NCBI GenBank assembly: GCA_900088475.1
Contig: FLMG01003999.1
Span: 62,001 to 126,000 of the forward strand
Source: Hyphochytrium catenoides
Lineage: Eukaryota > Sar > Hyphochytriomycetes > Hyphochytriales > Hyphochytriaceae
Length of the DNA: 64,000 nt
Direction: 5' to 3'
Made by a program: the position numbers and the translations under genes. Every line of letters begins with the position of its first letter. Within the stretch, counting starts at the first letter, position 1. A model generated the notes under the pieces. The model did not search any database, was not told the DNA's origin, and saw only the letters and a list, made by a program, of their open reading frames with translations. Below, piece after piece: positions 61,754-64,000 of the stretch.

Positions 61754-62935
61754 GGTCAGCCTCTCAAGCTCCAAAATAGGCGGCGGAGCAGTAGTGTCTT
61801 GCATATTTTCAATTATCGTAAACTAGATATTCCATCGTACTCCATAACGTTGAGCTCAATGAGGAAGCCGTGATCAGGCAATCTGACAGGAGGGAATGGT
61901 CGCTAGACACATGGTGAAGCTACTCTTTAGGCTAAGTAGCGACAGTCTCTCCGAATCGCTAATGCCACCAGCCCATGTCACAAATGCAGTCAAAGCTCGT
62001 GGACTAGCACTTGCTGCTAGAAGATAGAGTCACACGGGACCCAGCCGGTTTCGAGTAAAGTGGTAAAGCTTCTGGCTTCGCCTTCAGAGGCTATTATCAT
62101 GCTATCGGCTATCGGTCATTCCGTAGCGTTAAGGAAGGATGATGAGCGGATGTTGCATCCAACGTCGGCCACGGCCGCTCCGGGCACTGTGTGTGCTAGG
62201 ACTCTCCAACTTGGCCGAAGACTGCCCCTACAGTGCTTCGCTCTCATCACTCCTTCCTCCCTAGCCCTACAGAAAAAGAGGGGCAATCTGTTTCAAAATG
62301 ATCTCTCTTGGCTTCATGCCGTTCCACGTGGAGACATTTCTAGAAAAATAGAACAGTCTATGCCTGGGTTTTGGTACAGATGACCTAATATTATGAGGAC
62401 AATTCATAAAAAGTTTAAAGGGCCTCCTTCACGCATTCTCATTGGCTACCTGCCCCAGTATTGAAGTTAACTTGATGCTTCTATTGGTTGTCCACATCGT
62501 TCATCCTGTTATTACTAGGACAAGCTAGAATATCATCACGCTGTTCCATGTTCTGATGCTGTATTACTACTGCTTGATAGTCCTGAGAGCGTGACACGTC
62601 CTGCTTGCTGAACCGTCAACATCCAGCAAGATCTTCTTCATATTTCGTATTCAAGAACTTTGTCGCAGAGAAGCGGACGCAGGCGGTGGTGATGATTGCT
62701 GTGTGAGAGCAGGAGTGGAAGTGAAGACCTGCGTCAACCATCCAAGCCCACCTTACCACACGCAAATTCTTGACCCTGTCTGTCTCTGCCACGTTGGCGC
62801 GGCTGCCTCTTGGCTGAGGATAGAGTAACTTCTGACTGCCTCCGTCACTTCTTCATTTTCCGAGGATAACGCACATTCGACAAGACCTTTTCATTTCAAC
62901 TTCAGCGAGACTGCAAGCAACGATTGTGCTGATAA
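61754..62935. other. Intergenic, nothing recognised
   Basis: 1.2 kb between the anoctamin stop and the secreted-protein gene. One open frame at 62060-62383 has no recognisable feature. No repeats stand out. Confidence 0.5.
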
Positions 62936-63700
62936 ATGAAGCTGATACCCTTAAGAAGCTCAACGATAGTGCTTTGCCTCCTCTTGCTAGGAGCACTAAC
63001 AAGTCAGGTTAAAGCCCATATCCAGTTTATAAGGTTTGGTGGACCTCGAAGTGGCTACGTCCGCCAGCCTCAGCCCTACTCCTATCTGAAGCCCAGCATT
63101 GTGCACCGTCTTTTAGCGAATCCACTCACACGGTCGTGGAAAAACTCTTCACCTTTGTGGAGACGGCAGTCACAATTCTTCGAGGATGACATTGCCGCTA
63201 TGCTTTCTGATGAGATGTTTTCCTTCAGCCCTCCATGGCTCAATGTTGAAGAGGTAGATCGGTGGTACGGAAAGCCCCTGTCCGCAAACCCAAGAAAATT
63301 GCAGTGTGGAGCACTTACTGAGTCCCCAAGTGTTTGCTCGTCGTCTGGGAGGGCATTGAATGGAAATCACCCAGCTAAGCTTCACTCAAGAGGCACAAGC
63401 TGTGCATCAGGAAGTGTAAGCACTGGGGATGCAAACGTCGAACCCATCTCAGTGGAAACTGTGCCTGGCGCTCTGGATAAGGAAGAGCCACCCCTCGCGG
63501 TGAGTGATGGGCTGGACCAGACCTCCGAATGTGCTGCATCCAATATTGCAGCAAAGGAGAAGAACGATGAACTTATTGTAGAAGACGATACAGCACTAGA
63601 GTTGGAGGATAAGCGAAAACAGCTTGAGCTTTTGGACCAACAGAACCACCGAGGATTTGCAGGCTACATCGATGCGACGGGAAGGTTTCAGCATTACTAG
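62936..63700 (+). CDS. Secreted protein, unrecognised
   Basis: A single-exon 254-codon gene. A textbook signal peptide opens it (MKLIPLRSSTIVLCLLLLGA, likely cut after VKA near residue 28). The next about 100 residues are aromatic and basic (FIRFGGPRSGYVRQPQPYSY, WLNVEEVDRWYGKPL). A Ser/Asn-rich stretch follows with four Cys between about residues 120 and 160, then an acidic segment ending in a Glu/Lys helix (LELEDKRKQLELLDQQNHRG). No TM anchor, retention signal or known domain is seen. It is probably secreted or vacuolar. Codon use looks like that of its neighbours. Confidence 0.65.
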   Translation: MKLIPLRSSTIVLCLLLLGALTSQVKAHIQFIRFGGPRSGYVRQPQPYSYLKPSIVHRLLANPLTRSWKNSSPLWRRQSQFFEDDIAAMLSDEMFSFSPPWLNVEEVDRWYGKPLSANPRKLQCGALTESPSVCSSSGRALNGNHPAKLHSRGTSCASGSVSTGDANVEPISVETVPGALDKEEPPLAVSDGLDQTSECAASNIAAKEKNDELIVEDDTALELEDKRKQLELLDQQNHRGFAGYIDATGRFQHY

Positions 63701-64000
63701 CTATGTGGGGGGTTAAATCTTGCTCGTCATGTATCATAACCCTCAACTAGCTCTAGAAACAGAAAGAATTTTTGACTGATTGCTTTGGTGAGTGCCCCTT
63801 CTGGCGAAACGTCATCAAATGTATGGATATATTATTAGCTCGTCATTGGCTCACCATCAATAAGATATCCCCACTGCTGTGTGTATAATAAACATCAACC
63901 CTTGGTACTTGTTGCTCATCGTTGCTCTCCGTAAGGTCACTGCTGCTGCTGTGAGGGTTGAATAATGGGATTGCTGTTGTAAAATTCAACGTAAGCCGGC
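63701..64000. other. 3' flank, no gene seen
   Basis: Downstream of the secreted-protein gene. It contains AT-rich stretches and an aataaa-like word near 63888, but no open frame of note. The window ends here. Confidence 0.5.

Noticed and set aside
62060-62383. 107-codon plus-strand frame between the anoctamin and the secreted-protein gene
   Set aside because: No domain, signal or splice support, and composition like the surrounding non-coding DNA.

Overview
This is a gene-dense window of nuclear DNA from a eukaryotic microbe. Conserved housekeeping genes on both strands are broken by many short GT-AG introns, mostly about 50 to 250 nt. Reading frames only join up when those introns are removed, and the standard code is used (TAA, TAG and TGA all end genes). 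There are no bacterial-style operons. The gene set (a GT71/MNN1-like glycosyltransferase, a USP9X-type deubiquitinase, an ANO10-like anoctamin, lipin, eIF2B-gamma, KRR1, a TMEM135-like protein and an inositol-type sugar transporter) fits a protist or alga, possibly a stramenopile. I cannot assign the lineage from this sequence alone.

Layout, left to right. 1-2.8 kb is mostly low-complexity sequence with one weak small-gene candidate. 2.8-5.8 kb (-) is a 13-exon SLC2A13-like transporter. 7.0-10.4 kb (-) is an intronless 1132-residue membrane glycosyltransferase with four Cys-rich repeats and what look like two transferase modules. 12.6-14.9 kb (+) is a coiled-coil protein. 15.3-15.6 kb is a 70-bp minisatellite. 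16.0-19.2 kb (+) is eIF2B-gamma in 15 exons. 19.5-25.0 kb (-) is a MAP3K-type kinase. 26.3-28.3 kb (+) is KRR1. 28.5-30.5 kb (-) is TMEM135-like. 31.8-33.6 kb (-) is a type I membrane protein. 33.6-37.1 kb is mostly non-coding, with two exon-like fragments. 37.1-37.8 kb (+) is a BED zinc-finger protein. 39.3-39.8 kb (+) is a Ser-rich orphan. 41.8-45.0 kb (+) is a compact lipin. 45.1-57.3 kb (-) is a giant deubiquitinase. 58.1-61.8 kb (+) is an anoctamin containing an 89-base assembly gap. 62.9-63.7 kb (+) is a small secreted orphan.

The genes do not form one pathway. Several are membrane or lipid proteins (lipin, anoctamin, TMEM135-like, sugar transporter). Others act in translation or ribosome production (eIF2B-gamma, KRR1) or signalling and turnover (MAP3K, deubiquitinase). 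Most of the genes I do not recognise are intronless or nearly so, unlike the intron-rich conserved genes. The glycosyltransferase, the deubiquitinase's accessory domains and the lipin's extra N-terminus are the most unusual items.

Exon borders were placed by hand from splice signals, reading phase and family similarity. They were phase-checked end to end for the transporter, coiled-coil protein, eIF2B-gamma, KRR1 and lipin; elsewhere borders are approximate.
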